The notes beneath the pieces are model-generated. The model was not told where the DNA came from, searched no databases, and saw only the letters and a list, made by a program, of their open reading frames with translations. From NCBI GenBank assembly GCA_023525915.1, contig CP026657.1, positions 2,442,001 through 2,506,000 of the forward strand: 64,000 nucleotides of DNA, given 5' to 3'. Positions within the stretch are counted from its first letter, which is position 1. Each line of letters starts with the position of its first letter. A program made the position numbers and the translations under genes. Source of the stretch: Acetispira formosa (nom. nud.). Lineage in GTDB: Bacteria; Desulfobacterota; Desulfarculia; Adiutricales; Adiutricaceae. Shown here piece by piece: positions 1 to 8,754 of this stretch.

Positions 1-942
1 GGCGGCCTGATGCAGGTGGAAATGATTTCCGCCAAAGAAGACGAGACGGTCACCCACCTGGTGGAGCGCATCCGCGAAATTGACGACGGCCGCGACGTTT
101 ACTTTATCTTTATTGTTGATAACGCCAACGTTCTGCGCGGCCAGGTCAATATGCGTCAGTTGCTTCTGGCCTGGCCGGATCAGATGATGAAAGACCTGAT
201 GACTTTCCCCTCACTGGTCGTGCGGGTGGACGAAGACCAGGAGGCGGTGGCCCAGAAGTTCCAGAAATACGATGTGCAGTCCGCCCCGGTCATAGACGAT
301 CAGGGTCACCTGTTGGGCCGCATCACCTTTGACGACATCATGGATGTTGTTCACGAAGAGATGGACCAGGACTTCTACCGCATGGCCGGTTCATCGGAAG
401 AGGAAGTGTATTCCAGCGGCCCGGCCAAAATCGCCACTCTGCGCATGCCCTGGCTGCTCTTCAACCTTGGCGGCGGCTTCATCACCAGCGCCATTCTGTC
501 TTACTTTGAAGTTGCCTTTACCAACATCCTCATACTGGTGCCCTTTGTTCCCATGGTCATGGGCCTTTCCGGCGCGGTAGGTTCCCAGTCGGCCACCATC
601 ACCGTGCGCGGTCTGGCCATGGGCCGTATCGCTGAAGGGAAGGTCTGGCCCAACGTTCTGCGCGAAATTCGCATATCCACCATCATCGCTTTCAGTTTGG
701 GAATCATCATCGCCTTAGGCTCCGGGTTTCTCCACTCAGCCGCTCGATTAGGTCTGGCCGTGGGCATATCAATAGTTACGGCCATAATTGTCTCCACGAT
801 TCTTGGGGCGGTCATCCCCCTGCTTTTCAAGGCGCTGAAAATCGATCCGGCCCTGGCCTCCGGCCCGGTGGTCACCTCCACCAACGATGTGGTCAGTCTC
901 ATAATTTACATGGGCATGGGCACGGCCATTCTATCGATGTGA
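1..942 (+). CDS. mgtE: Magnesium transporter MgtE, 5'-truncated by the window edge
   Basis: The reading frame is open from the first base, so the N-terminal domain lies outside the window; about 313 residues remain of a family usually near 450. What is present is the paired CBS regulatory region (roughly residues 15-125 of the visible part, with VDEDQEAVAQKF and PVIDDQGHLLGRITFDDIMD) and then the five-helix membrane domain. The pore segment GAVGSQSATITVRGLA and the C-terminal SGPVVTSTNDVVSLIIY are typical of MgtE. The family forms a Mg2+-gated channel in the inner membrane, with CBS domains sensing cytosolic Mg2+. The family call is firm; nothing can be said about its promoter. Confidence 0.95.
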   Translation, partial: GGLMQVEMISAKEDETVTHLVERIREIDDGRDVYFIFIVDNANVLRGQVNMRQLLLAWPDQMMKDLMTFPSLVVRVDEDQEAVAQKFQKYDVQSAPVIDDQGHLLGRITFDDIMDVVHEEMDQDFYRMAGSSEEEVYSSGPAKIATLRMPWLLFNLGGGFITSAILSYFEVAFTNILILVPFVPMVMGLSGAVGSQSATITVRGLAMGRIAEGKVWPNVLREIRISTIIAFSLGIIIALGSGFLHSAARLGLAVGISIVTAIIVSTILGAVIPLLFKALKIDPALASGPVVTSTNDVVSLIIYMGMGTAILSM

Positions 943-966
943 AGATGGGCGGCAAAGATAAAACGC

Positions 967-1116
967 GGAGGGCGGGGCGGTGAGATATCTCCATAGTGGC
1001 CCCCGATTTTTCTCTGATCCCGGCCGGGTGGCTTCATAAGAGGTTTGATAGTCTGTGCCCGTCCGGGGAGCAAAAATCGTGGTCCCCTCTGGAGAAATCT
1101 CACCGCCCCGCCCTCC
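967..1116. repeat. Long imperfect hairpin element, copy 1 of an inverted pair
   Basis: A GC-rich left arm at 967-992 (GGAGGGCGGGGCGGTGAGAT...) pairs with its near-complement at 1091-1116. Inner arms CCCCGATTTTT and AAAAATCGTGG extend the pairing. The loop carries two blocks, CCCGGCCGGGTGGCTTCAT and GTGCCCGTCCGGGGAGCAAA, which recur in reverse orientation in the neighbouring element at 1181-1326. No protein is credible here. This is a dispersed palindromic repeat of unknown function that fills most of the gap after mgtE. Confidence 0.75.
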
Positions 1117-1180
1117 TTGACATTGTCGGTTTATGTAAGAAAACGCAACCGTCACCCCACCCAAACGCAGACACTGACCA

Positions 1181-1326
1181 GGCCGTGCGGGCGAAAAATT
1201 TTCTGTAAGTCGCTCGTAATTTTGCTCCCCGGACGGGCACTTGCTCACCACCAGCCTATGAAGCCACCCGGCCGGGAATCAGAGAAAATTACGAGCGATG
1301 TCAGAAATTTTTTCGCCCGCACGGCC
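1181..1326. repeat. Long imperfect hairpin element, copy 2, inverted relative to copy 1
   Basis: Left arm 1181-1205 (GGCCGTGCGGGCGAAAAATT...) pairs with right arm 1302-1326. A second inner stem is formed by TCGCTCGTAATTTT and AAAATTACGAGCGA. The loop blocks TTTGCTCCCCGGACGGGCAC and ATGAAGCCACCCGGCCGGG are the reverse complements of those in 967-1116. A third relative with a similar outer stem is at 13632-13746. Confidence 0.75.
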
Positions 1327-1368
1327 GTGTTTTACCCTTGCCGCTTCCAAACGGCCGCCCGGCCCGGC

Positions 1369-1397
1369 TTGACAAAAAATTGGTTTTAAACCATAAT
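1369..1397 (+). promoter_or_regulatory. Sigma-70-type promoter of the EF-G-like gene
   Basis: TTGACA at 1369-1374, a 17-bp spacer, then CATAAT at 1392-1397, giving a 5' leader of about 165 nt before the ATG at 1569. Nothing else recognisable lies between the hairpin pair and the gene. Confidence 0.7.
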
Positions 1398-1568
1398 CTT
1401 ATGGTCACAGTGGAGAAGTATAACAACTTGGAAGGAGTCATAACATCGCGCCAGGCGCGGATGTCGTCATATAGAAATATTCATTTCACCAAAACCTTGT
1501 TACTAACGCTCCCATACGCTCCTTCGGAGCCGGGACGACCCATATCTATCGTACGCTAGGGGTGGACT

Positions 1569-3644
1569 ATGAAAGACGTCGCAAAACAGAGAACCATTGC
1601 CTTCATTGCCCATAACGGGGCCGGTAAAACCACGCTGGCCGAGGCTCTTCTTTTCTACAACAAAGTAACCAGCCGCCTTGGCTCGGTTATGGAAGGAACC
1701 TCAATCCTTGATTCCGAACCGGAAGAAATCAAACGCACCAGCAGCATTAACGCCGCTTTCCACTCCTTCCCCTGGAAAAAACATCAGATAACTTTTATAG
1801 ATACCGCCGGTGACGAAAATTTCCTCAACGACACCAAAGCCGTCCTCAACGGGGCTGACGCTGTTGTTGTGGTGGTGGACGCGGTTGACGGCGTGAAAGT
1901 CTCCACGGAAAAAACCTGGGATTTCGCCAACAACTACAGACTCCCCCGCATGATCATCATCAACAAGATGGACCGCGAAAGGGCCGACTTCTTCAACACT
2001 CTTCAGGACATCAATGATTCGCTGGACGAACCCAAAGCCATTCCGGTGTTCCTGCCCATAGGGGCTGAAGCCGACTTCAAGGGGCTGGTCAGTCTTCTGA
2101 CCGGCAAAGCCTATATGTATGGCGAGGGCGGCAAGGTGACCGAGGCGGACGCCCCGGCCGACATGGCCGACTTGATTGCCGAGTGGAAGGAAAAAATGGT
2201 TGAGGCTGTGGCCGAGGCTGATGACGTTCTCCTGGAAAAATTTCTTGAGGGCCAGGAAATCACCCCCGATGAGGTGACGGAGGCTTACAAGAAAGAAATC
2301 CTGGCCTGCAAGATCGCCCCGGTCCTGCCCGCCTCCGGCCTGAAAATGATTGGCCTTCAGAACATCCTGGATATGATGCTGAACCTGCCCTCACCTCTGG
2401 ATCGCGGCGCGCGCCCCGGCAAGAACCCCGCGGGCGAGGCCGAAACCCGCGAACCCGATCCGGCCGCCCCCTTCAGCGCCATTGTGCTCAAAACGGCCGT
2501 GGACCCCTTTGCCGGGCAGTTGACCATCTTCCGCGTCGTTTCCGGCACTCTGACCCCTGACAGCGGCTTCTTTAACCCCAAGCGCGACCAGAAAGAACGC
2601 TTCGGCCAGCTTCTGGCCCTGGAAGGCAAGAGCCAGAAAGCCGTCGAGGAAGCCGGCCCCGGCGACATCATGGCCGTTTCCAAGCTGAAATCCACCCAGA
2701 CCGGCGACACCCTCTGCGATGAAGCCGCGCCCATCATCTTCCCCGTGCCCAAGCCCATGGAGCCGGTGGTCAGTTTCGCTGTCGAAGCCAAGAGCAAGGG
2801 CGATGAGGAAAAAGTCTTTGCGGCCATCAATAAAATGCTGGTCGAAGATGTCACCCTGCGCCTCACCCGCAATGACCAGACCAAGGAAATGATCCTCTCC
2901 GGCATGGGCCAGGTCCACATCGATACCACTCTGGAAAAGCTCAAACGCAAGTTCGGCGTGGAAATGGTCCTGAAAGCCCCCAAAGTGGCTTATAAGGAAA
3001 CCATCAAGGGCAAGGCCGTCAAGGTTCAGGGCAAATACAAGAAACAGACCGGCGGCAAAGGCCAGTATGGCGACGCGGTCATCGATATGGAACCCTTGGC
3101 CAGCGGCGAAGGTTTTATCTTTGAAGACCGGATCGTGGGCGGCGTCATCCCGCGCCAGTTCATCCCGGCCGTGGAAAAGGGCATCGTCGAGGCCATGGCT
3201 AACGGCGTCATCAGCGGCAATCCCGTGGTGGACATCAAAGTCGGCCTGGTCTTCGGCAGCTATCACGATGTCGACTCATCGGAAATGTCCTTCAAGATCG
3301 CGGGCTCCATGGCTTTCAAAAAGGCATTTATGGAGTGCAAGCCCACCATCCTGGAACCCATCATGCTCCTGACCGTCACCGTGCCTGACGAATACATGGG
3401 CGACGTCATGGGTGACGTCTCCAGCCGGCGCGGCAAGCTCCTTGGCACTGAAACCAAGGGCAAAAAGCAGGTCATCAAGGCCCATGTGCCGCAGGTGGAA
3501 ATCCTCAGCTACGCCCCGGTCCTGACCTCCATGACCGGCGGGCGCGGTTCCTTCTCGATTGAGTTTGCCCGCTATGACGAAGCCCCGCCGCAGATTCGCG
3601 AGAAAGTCATCTCCGAATACAAGCCCAAAGAAGAAGACGCCTGA
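1569..3644 (+). CDS. Elongation factor G-like GTPase with altered G3 motif
   Basis: 691 residues, the full length of EF-G. G1 is AHNGAGKTT (about 14-22), G3 is DTAGD at 78-82, G4 is NKMDR at 132-136. Domain II, III, IV and V segments follow in normal order (for example VLTSMTGGRGSFSIEF near the C-terminus). Canonical EF-G has DTPGH, whose histidine is needed for GTP hydrolysis on the ribosome; here the equivalent position is Asp82, and the usual ERGITI switch I sequence is replaced by KRTSSI. This fits the EF-G-like/EF-G2 branch rather than the housekeeping fusA product. The start follows AGGGGTGG. It appears monocistronic, with its own promoter and a downstream terminator. The exact cellular role is not known for this branch. 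Confidence 0.88.
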   Translation: MKDVAKQRTIAFIAHNGAGKTTLAEALLFYNKVTSRLGSVMEGTSILDSEPEEIKRTSSINAAFHSFPWKKHQITFIDTAGDENFLNDTKAVLNGADAVVVVVDAVDGVKVSTEKTWDFANNYRLPRMIIINKMDRERADFFNTLQDINDSLDEPKAIPVFLPIGAEADFKGLVSLLTGKAYMYGEGGKVTEADAPADMADLIAEWKEKMVEAVAEADDVLLEKFLEGQEITPDEVTEAYKKEILACKIAPVLPASGLKMIGLQNILDMMLNLPSPLDRGARPGKNPAGEAETREPDPAAPFSAIVLKTAVDPFAGQLTIFRVVSGTLTPDSGFFNPKRDQKERFGQLLALEGKSQKAVEEAGPGDIMAVSKLKSTQTGDTLCDEAAPIIFPVPKPMEPVVSFAVEAKSKGDEEKVFAAINKMLVEDVTLRLTRNDQTKEMILSGMGQVHIDTTLEKLKRKFGVEMVLKAPKVAYKETIKGKAVKVQGKYKKQTGGKGQYGDAVIDMEPLASGEGFIFEDRIVGGVIPRQFIPAVEKGIVEAMANGVISGNPVVDIKVGLVFGSYHDVDSSEMSFKIAGSMAFKKAFMECKPTILEPIMLLTVTVPDEYMGDVMGDVSSRRGKLLGTETKGKKQVIKAHVPQVEILSYAPVLTSMTGGRGSFSIEFARYDEAPPQIREKVISEYKPKEEDA

Positions 3645-3725
3645 TTTTAGGCCAAGAGGCTATCGAAAACGAAGAGGGGGCCCTGCCCCTCCACCCCGCC
3701 AGGGGGCAAGGCCCCCTGGACCCCC

Positions 3726-3762
3726 ACCGCAATTCCTAAGAAGGAATTGCGGTACGTTTTTT
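3726..3762 (+). terminator. Rho-independent terminator after the EF-G-like gene
   Basis: ACCGCAATTCCT and AGGAATTGCGGT form a stem around a short loop, followed by a run of six T. It lies about 80 bp beyond the stop codon, after a GC-rich block (3675-3725) that itself can fold (GGGGGCAAGGCCCCC). Confidence 0.8.
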
Positions 3763-3804
3763 GGGCGGGCAATAGCTTGCATCTTCGGCGTGCTGTCAAA
3801 TAAG

Positions 3805-3847
3805 GTACCAGTTCAGAGTAGGACTACCGCTACCTCAGAACTGGTAC
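3805..3847. repeat. Short hairpin in the 3645-4280 gap
   Basis: GTACCAGTTC at 3805-3814 pairs perfectly with GAACTGGTAC at 3838-3847, with an inner GTAG/CTAC stem in the loop. No T-run follows. The function is unknown. Confidence 0.5.
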
Positions 3848-3973
3848 ATTAAGAAAAAACAACTTGCTTCAGCGGCGGGCGCAACGCCTGTAACCAAGGG
3901 GGCACCGCTCTTAATACGATGATGGCCGCCCAAATTAACTATTACGGGAAGGACTCACCCAGACGTGGGGTCC

Positions 3974-4162
3974 GGGCCCACAGCAATTCTCAAAGTAGAT
4001 GCCAATTTTAAAATAGCAGGTCGCCCCGCAAGGGGTGACGGAGCGCCAGCGACTGGTTTTGACGGAAAAATAGCCGCTTGCGAAACAAAAACCACGCTTT
4101 TTGTGTAGCTACGAGCCGCAGTTTATGGGAAAAAGTTTACTTTGAGAATTGCTGCCGGGCCC
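3974..4162. repeat. MITE-like unit: about 24-bp inverted ends around a dispersed repeat copy
   Basis: GGGCCCACAGCAATTCTC... at 3974-3997 matches, inverted, ...GAGAATTGCTGCCGGGCCC at 4138-4162. Between them (about 4035-4135) lies a copy of the repeat also found at 8925-9034, 15845-15985 and 58090-58240, recognised by GACGGAGCGCCAGCGACTGG and CAAAAACCACGCTTTTTGTG. The inverted ends enclosing a non-coding repeat resemble a miniature inverted-repeat element, but no target-site duplication was confirmed. The remainder of the 3645-4280 gap shows no gene. Confidence 0.6.
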
Positions 4163-4280
4163 AGCCCGGGCTGGTCCTGGGAGCCAAAACATGATAGAAT
4201 ATAATGTTTCATGATATCCGGCCTAATTTGAGCGGCTTGCCTATGTCCGCCGCTCCTGCTGTGCACTGACCGGAGAGCTT

Positions 4281-6413
4281 GTGAACCAAAAACAGCGATC
4301 GGTTAATTATATGGCTAAAAAAAATCATTACGGACCATACACAGCCCGGCCCGGAAAAACCGGAACCCCCTGGCTTTTATATCTGACCATAGCCGCGGTC
4401 ATCGTAGCCCTGGGCTTCGGCGTCTGGTATGTGGCGGCGCCGGAATCTTTGGCCCGCGTCCATGGCCGCTTCCTCGGCCCTGATCTCCAGATTCACAGCC
4501 TGGCCGTTAATGTCGATCGCAGGCTGATGGAGATCGCCCCAAATGGCTCCATCGAAGTCCACCCCCGCCAGAATTTCACCATTCAAGGCCTGAATACCAA
4601 CAGGTGGCGCAATTACGATCTCCGCCTCTATTCCCCTGATTTCGATATCGCCCATATCACCGGAGGCGCTTCTTCCACCCCCCTCGCCCTTCTGGGTGAA
4701 GAGGCCCTGGAATCGGCCGGGCGGCTTCGCATTGAAGCTAAAGACGGCGCAACTGTGCGGGCGGTTTTTGAAATAACCTCCCACTATACGGCCGTCGATC
4801 TGGCCGCCATGGGCGACGCCGCCCCCGAACCGGCCCGCAAAGCCGCCCTGTATCAAAAAGCCTTTGATCTGGATTCGTCCTCAAAAACTTTGCGGGAAAA
4901 ACTCATCGACGCGCTCGTCGAGGCCGAACGCAAACCTGAGGCCGCCCTCATGCTTGAAGATGGCTTGAAATCCGATGGCCCCAATCAACAGGTTCTCTCC
5001 CGTCTTCTGAACCTTTACACGGAGATCGGCGAAAATGAGAAAAGCATTGATACCCTGAACCGCCTGATTGAGCTGGCCCGCAAAGAAAGGCGGGACCCCT
5101 CCTCCTTTCAAACACAACTGGCCGCCCTTTATAGGAAAATGAACCGTGGTGGCGACGCGGCGGCTGTGTATGAAAATATGATTTCAGAGGCCGCTGACGA
5201 TGGAACCAAGGCAACGCTGCTGGAAGAGATGCGCTCAATGTATCGTGAAGAGGGCCGTTCAGACCAAGAAATATCGACCCTGAAGCGCCTCCTGGAAGTT
5301 GCGCCTGAAAATCGGGCGGCCGGAATTTGGGCGGAGATTATCACCCTTTATGAACGCCTGGGCGACATTCCCGGCCAGCATCAATCCTGGCTGGCTTTGG
5401 CGGAGCTTCTGCCCGACGGACCCAACAAAGCCAATGCCTACAAGCGGGCCGCCTATCTCCTGGCCGGGGCTGAAAGCTACGGCGAGGCGGCCAAAGCCTA
5501 TGAGGCCGCCCTGGTTCTGGACCCTGAGGATATCAACATCCATCTGAATCTCGGCCGTCTGGCCTTGGCCCAAAATGACCGCGCCGCCTACCGTTCGCAT
5601 TTGGAAAAAGCCCTGGCCCTGGATTCCGGCCGGGATGACCTGCGACGCGAACTGGCCGAGGCTCTTTATGACGACGGCCTGAAGACTGAGGCCGAGCACG
5701 AATACGATCTGCTCCTGGAAAAGGATTCGAATGACCAGACCAGCCGTTTAAGGCTCATCGGCATCTTGGAGGACAGCGGCGGGCGCGAAGAACGTTTGCG
5801 CGATGAATACGCCAAACTGGTGGCGGCCCAGCCCGCCAACAAGGTGGCCGCTTATAATCTGGCCGTGCTTTGCTTCCGGGGGGAACTGTGGGATGAGGCC
5901 ATTGCGGCTTTCAAAAATGTACTGGAGCTGGACCCCGAAGATCTGGACGCTCGCGGCTACCTTCTTAGCGCCTATGAAAAAAAGGGCGACACGGAAAACA
6001 TGCTCGGAGAGGCGCTGGAGATTTATCGCCGCGACCCCAGCCGCAATGATTATCGTGAACTCTTGATAAACAGCTATGAAAACGCGGCCAACTGGACTAA
6101 ACTGTCCGCCGTGGCCGAGGAAATAGTCCGCCTTGAGCCTAAGGACGTGGAAGGCTGGCGGCTGCTGTCCAGGGTACAGGCCCGTCTGGCCAAGCCGGTG
6201 GAGTCAGCCAGAAGTCTTTATAAGGCGGCCGAAGCGGCGGGTACCAATAAAGAATATTGGTTTGCGGCGGCTGAGGCTCTGTCCGTTCAAAACCAGCTGG
6301 GTGAGGCCAAGGAGGCCTATCAGAAGATTTTGGCGCTGGAGCCTGAAAACAAACGCGCCGCTGAAGCTCTTCTGGAAATTTCACTGCGTGAATTGAGCAC
6401 CAAGCAAAAATAA
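4281..6413 (+). CDS. Membrane-anchored tetratricopeptide-repeat protein
   Basis: 710 residues. A short cytoplasmic N-terminus is followed by one membrane segment (about 30-52, WLLYLTIAAVIVALGFGVWY). Then comes a beta-rich region (about 60-160) and a long array of TPR-type helical repeats from about 170 to the end, with typical spacing and phrases such as AYEAALVLDPEDINIHLNLG and AFKNVLELDPEDLDARGYLL. The large part is predicted to be periplasmic and to act as a protein-interaction scaffold. The GTG start is chosen because GGAGAG lies just upstream, though an ATG at 4311 (MAKKNHYG) is a close alternative. It precedes the ExbB/ExbD-like pair, so a role in an energised envelope complex is possible but inferred. 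Confidence 0.75.
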   Translation: MNQKQRSVNYMAKKNHYGPYTARPGKTGTPWLLYLTIAAVIVALGFGVWYVAAPESLARVHGRFLGPDLQIHSLAVNVDRRLMEIAPNGSIEVHPRQNFTIQGLNTNRWRNYDLRLYSPDFDIAHITGGASSTPLALLGEEALESAGRLRIEAKDGATVRAVFEITSHYTAVDLAAMGDAAPEPARKAALYQKAFDLDSSSKTLREKLIDALVEAERKPEAALMLEDGLKSDGPNQQVLSRLLNLYTEIGENEKSIDTLNRLIELARKERRDPSSFQTQLAALYRKMNRGGDAAAVYENMISEAADDGTKATLLEEMRSMYREEGRSDQEISTLKRLLEVAPENRAAGIWAEIITLYERLGDIPGQHQSWLALAELLPDGPNKANAYKRAAYLLAGAESYGEAAKAYEAALVLDPEDINIHLNLGRLALAQNDRAAYRSHLEKALALDSGRDDLRRELAEALYDDGLKTEAEHEYDLLLEKDSNDQTSRLRLIGILEDSGGREERLRDEYAKLVAAQPANKVAAYNLAVLCFRGELWDEAIAAFKNVLELDPEDLDARGYLLSAYEKKGDTENMLGEALEIYRRDPSRNDYRELLINSYENAANWTKLSAVAEEIVRLEPKDVEGWRLLSRVQARLAKPVESARSLYKAAEAAGTNKEYWFAAAEALSVQNQLGEAKEAYQKILALEPENKRAAEALLEISLRELSTKQK

Positions 6414-6507
6414 TTTTTACCGGCGCACCAGCAGCCTGCCTTGAACAGGCGACCGACAGTGCGGATCGGTAGTAAACGAACCGTTTGTGTAATGGAGTTG
6501 TCTTGAT

Positions 6508-7131
6508 ATGGAGCTTTTGACCGACCTGATAAATCGCGGCGGCTGGGTCATGTATCCGCTGCTTTTATGCAGTCTGGCCGGGGTGGGGCTGATGTGCGAA
6601 CGCCTCTGGGCCCTGCGGCGCGGCCGGGTCATTCCCCGGCAGTTTCTGGTTTCGGTCAGCAGTCTGTTGGATAAGCGCCTCTATGACGAAGCCGCCCTTC
6701 TGAGCCAGGATGGAGAACACGCCGCCGCCCGGCTGGTGCGGCTGGCCTTGAAGATGATCGGCCGCCGCCGCGCCGCGTTCAAAGATGTGATGGAGGAAGC
6801 CGGCCGCCGCGAAGCCGCCGACCTCACCGCCCATTTGGGGGCGCTCCATCTGGTGGCTTCGATCTCCCCTCTTCTCGGTCTTTTAGGCACGGTTTCCGGC
6901 ATGATCAATGCCTTCAATTCCATCGCCCTGGAAGGCATAGGCAACCCCGGCCTTCTGGCCGGCGGCATTTCCGAGGCCCTTCTGACCACTGCCGCCGGTC
7001 TGTGCGTGGCCATTCCCACTCTGGTGGTGCATCGGGCCCTCTCCAGCCGGGCTGAAACCCTGACGGTTGAGCTGGAAGATCTGGCCGCCGACTTGATGGA
7101 AGCCCTGGCCGCGCCTGAGGCCGCCGCATGA
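6508..7131 (+). CDS. MotA/TolQ/ExbB proton channel family protein
   Basis: 207 residues with the family layout: one N-terminal helix (about 15-33), a cytoplasmic segment, then two helices near the C-terminus (about 110-135 and 150-175) carrying SPLLGLLGTVSGMINAF and ALLTTAAGLCVAIPTLV. These are the signature segments of ExbB/TolQ, the inner-membrane subunits that use the proton gradient to energise outer-membrane processes. GGAG lies about 10 nt before the ATG. The 3' end overlaps the ExbD-like gene by 4 nt (ATGA), so the two are translationally coupled. Whether it serves TonB, Tol or another system cannot be decided from sequence; no tonB, tolA or tolB is in view. Confidence 0.9.
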   Translation: MELLTDLINRGGWVMYPLLLCSLAGVGLMCERLWALRRGRVIPRQFLVSVSSLLDKRLYDEAALLSQDGEHAAARLVRLALKMIGRRRAAFKDVMEEAGRREAADLTAHLGALHLVASISPLLGLLGTVSGMINAFNSIALEGIGNPGLLAGGISEALLTTAAGLCVAIPTLVVHRALSSRAETLTVELEDLAADLMEALAAPEAAA

Positions 7132-7586
7132 ATTTCCAGAAAGGCAAAAGCGCTAAAAACCGCCCACCCGATATCAATCTGACTCCTCTGGTGGATGTGG
7201 TTCTGCTGCTGGTGCTGTTTTTTATGGTAACGGCCCAGTTTGCGGTGCTGCCGGGTTTGAAGCTGACCCTGCCGGGGGTTGACCCCGGAGCCAGGGTGGA
7301 GGCGGCTGAGCGGCTGGAAATAACCGTCACCGGCGGGGGTGACGTCTATTTTGAAGGCCAGCCCACCAAAATCGATAACCTGAGCCTGCATCTGGAACGC
7401 ACCGGCGCAATGGGCGACGGGGTGGTTATTCTGGTGACGGCCGATCAGAGCGTCCCCTATGGCCGCATTGTGAAGATTATGGATATTTTGAGAATGGGCG
7501 GATTCAAGCGGATAGTTTTCGCCGCCCGCCCGGAAACCGAAGCGGAGCGGTCAGGTGCGGACTCTGAATACGGAGGGGCCCAGTGA
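7128..7586 (+). CDS. ExbD/TolR family biopolymer transport protein
   Basis: 152 residues. A short N-terminus with the conserved DINLTPLVDVVLLLVLFFMV (the Asp in this helix is the proton-binding residue of the family) leads into one membrane helix and a periplasmic domain ending VPYGRIVKIMDILRMGGFKRI. It forms the ExbB-ExbD/TolQ-TolR partner of the preceding gene, with 4-nt overlaps to both neighbours. Confidence 0.92.
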   Translation: MNFQKGKSAKNRPPDINLTPLVDVVLLLVLFFMVTAQFAVLPGLKLTLPGVDPGARVEAAERLEITVTGGGDVYFEGQPTKIDNLSLHLERTGAMGDGVVILVTADQSVPYGRIVKIMDILRMGGFKRIVFAARPETEAERSGADSEYGGAQ

Positions 7587-8011
7587 CGGAATTTCCGCAG
7601 CGGCCCGATGAATTGGGGCAGGAGGCCGAGTCTTCCTCTTCCCAAACGCGTCGCAAAAGTATTTTTTCCAGCCTCCTGGCCATACCGCGCTGGCTGATAA
7701 GCCGTTTCGGCCTGATGGTGATAGGAGCGGCCGTGGTGGGCGGCCTGATTTACGCCGCCTCCCAGGGCAACAGCTTCGTTAAACAGGGCGAACTGGAGCG
7801 TGAGAAAGCCAAGCTGGAAGAAGAGATAGAAGTGTTGCGGGATGAAAACCGGCTTCTGCGTGAGCGGCTGGAACGCCTGAAAAACGATCCGGCCTATGTG
7901 GAGGATGAAGCCCGCAAAAAGCTGGGGCTGATCCGCTCGGGCGAAACGGTTTACCGCTTGTCTGAAGAACCGGACCTGACTGATGATTTTCAGGAACCAA
8001 CTCTGCCCTGA
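7583..8011 (+). CDS. FtsB/DivIC-type septum formation initiator
   Basis: 142 residues, GTG start overlapping the ExbD stop (GTGA). A basic N-terminus is followed by one membrane helix (about 42-60), a strongly charged coiled coil (about 66-100) and the FtsB signature NDPAYVEDEARKKLGLIRSG with ETVYRL. FtsB joins FtsL and FtsQ in the divisome and bridges to septal peptidoglycan synthesis. The roughly 40-residue N-terminal extension before the helix is longer than in E. coli FtsB. Its placement between an ExbBD pair and efp suggests co-expression. Confidence 0.85.
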   Translation: MTEFPQRPDELGQEAESSSSQTRRKSIFSSLLAIPRWLISRFGLMVIGAAVVGGLIYAASQGNSFVKQGELEREKAKLEEEIEVLRDENRLLRERLERLKNDPAYVEDEARKKLGLIRSGETVYRLSEEPDLTDDFQEPTLP

Positions 8012-8070
8012 TTTTTTAACACCCAAGACCACAAGGCGGCTCACGCCGCACAAAAATAGGAGAAGACTAA

Positions 8071-8634
8071 ATGTACTCAACCAGTGATTTCCGCAAGGGC
8101 CTTAAAATTGAATTCAAAGGCGAGCCCTACATTATTGTTGAATTTTTGCATGTCAAGCCCGGCAAAGGCGGGGCGTTTGTACGCACCAAGATGAAGAATC
8201 TGGTTTCCGGCCGCGTTCTGGAAGAAACCTTCCGTTCCGGTGAAAAGCTGGAAAAGCCCGATCTTGAAGAAAAGAACGTGCAGTATCTCTATTTCGATCC
8301 CAAAGACGGCTATGTCTTCATGGATGAATCCACCTATGAGCAGCTCCACCTCAGTGAGGACAATGTCGGCGACAATCGTTTTTACCTGCTGGAAAATATG
8401 AGCCTGATGATCAACATGTTCCAGGGGCGCCCCATTGGCCTGGAATTCCCGACCACGGTGAATTTGGAAGTGACCCAGAGCGATCCCGGAGTTAAGGGCG
8501 ATACCGCCACGGGCGCGACCAAACCGGCCACCCTGTCCACCGGTCTGGTGGTGCAGGTGCCCCTGTTCATCAATGAGGGTGATGTCCTGAAGATCGACAC
8601 CCGCACCGGCGAATATCTGGAGCGCGCGAAATAA
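8071..8634 (+). CDS. efp: Translation elongation factor P
   Basis: 187 residues, the normal EF-P length, with the three beta-barrel domains in order. The loop that enters the ribosomal peptidyl-transferase centre is PGKGGA with Lys32 at the tip; this is the residue modified in many bacteria. The C-terminal signature VPLFINEGDVLKIDTRTGEY is intact. EF-P relieves stalling at polyproline stretches. AGGAGAAG lies 6 nt before the ATG. No epmA, epmB or other modification gene is visible here. A GC-rich stem at about 8650-8680 follows, but without a T-run. Confidence 0.97.
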   Translation: MYSTSDFRKGLKIEFKGEPYIIVEFLHVKPGKGGAFVRTKMKNLVSGRVLEETFRSGEKLEKPDLEEKNVQYLYFDPKDGYVFMDESTYEQLHLSEDNVGDNRFYLLENMSLMINMFQGRPIGLEFPTTVNLEVTQSDPGVKGDTATGATKPATLSTGLVVQVPLFINEGDVLKIDTRTGEYLERAK

Positions 8635-8754
8635 GGCTGATAGCGGGCAGGGCCCGCCGCCAACGCCGAGGCGGCGGCCCGTCTGAATGTAGAGTAACGG
8701 CCGGGAAGCGGCGTTCAAAGAATTTGTTACTTATAAGGGCCACAGCCGATGACC

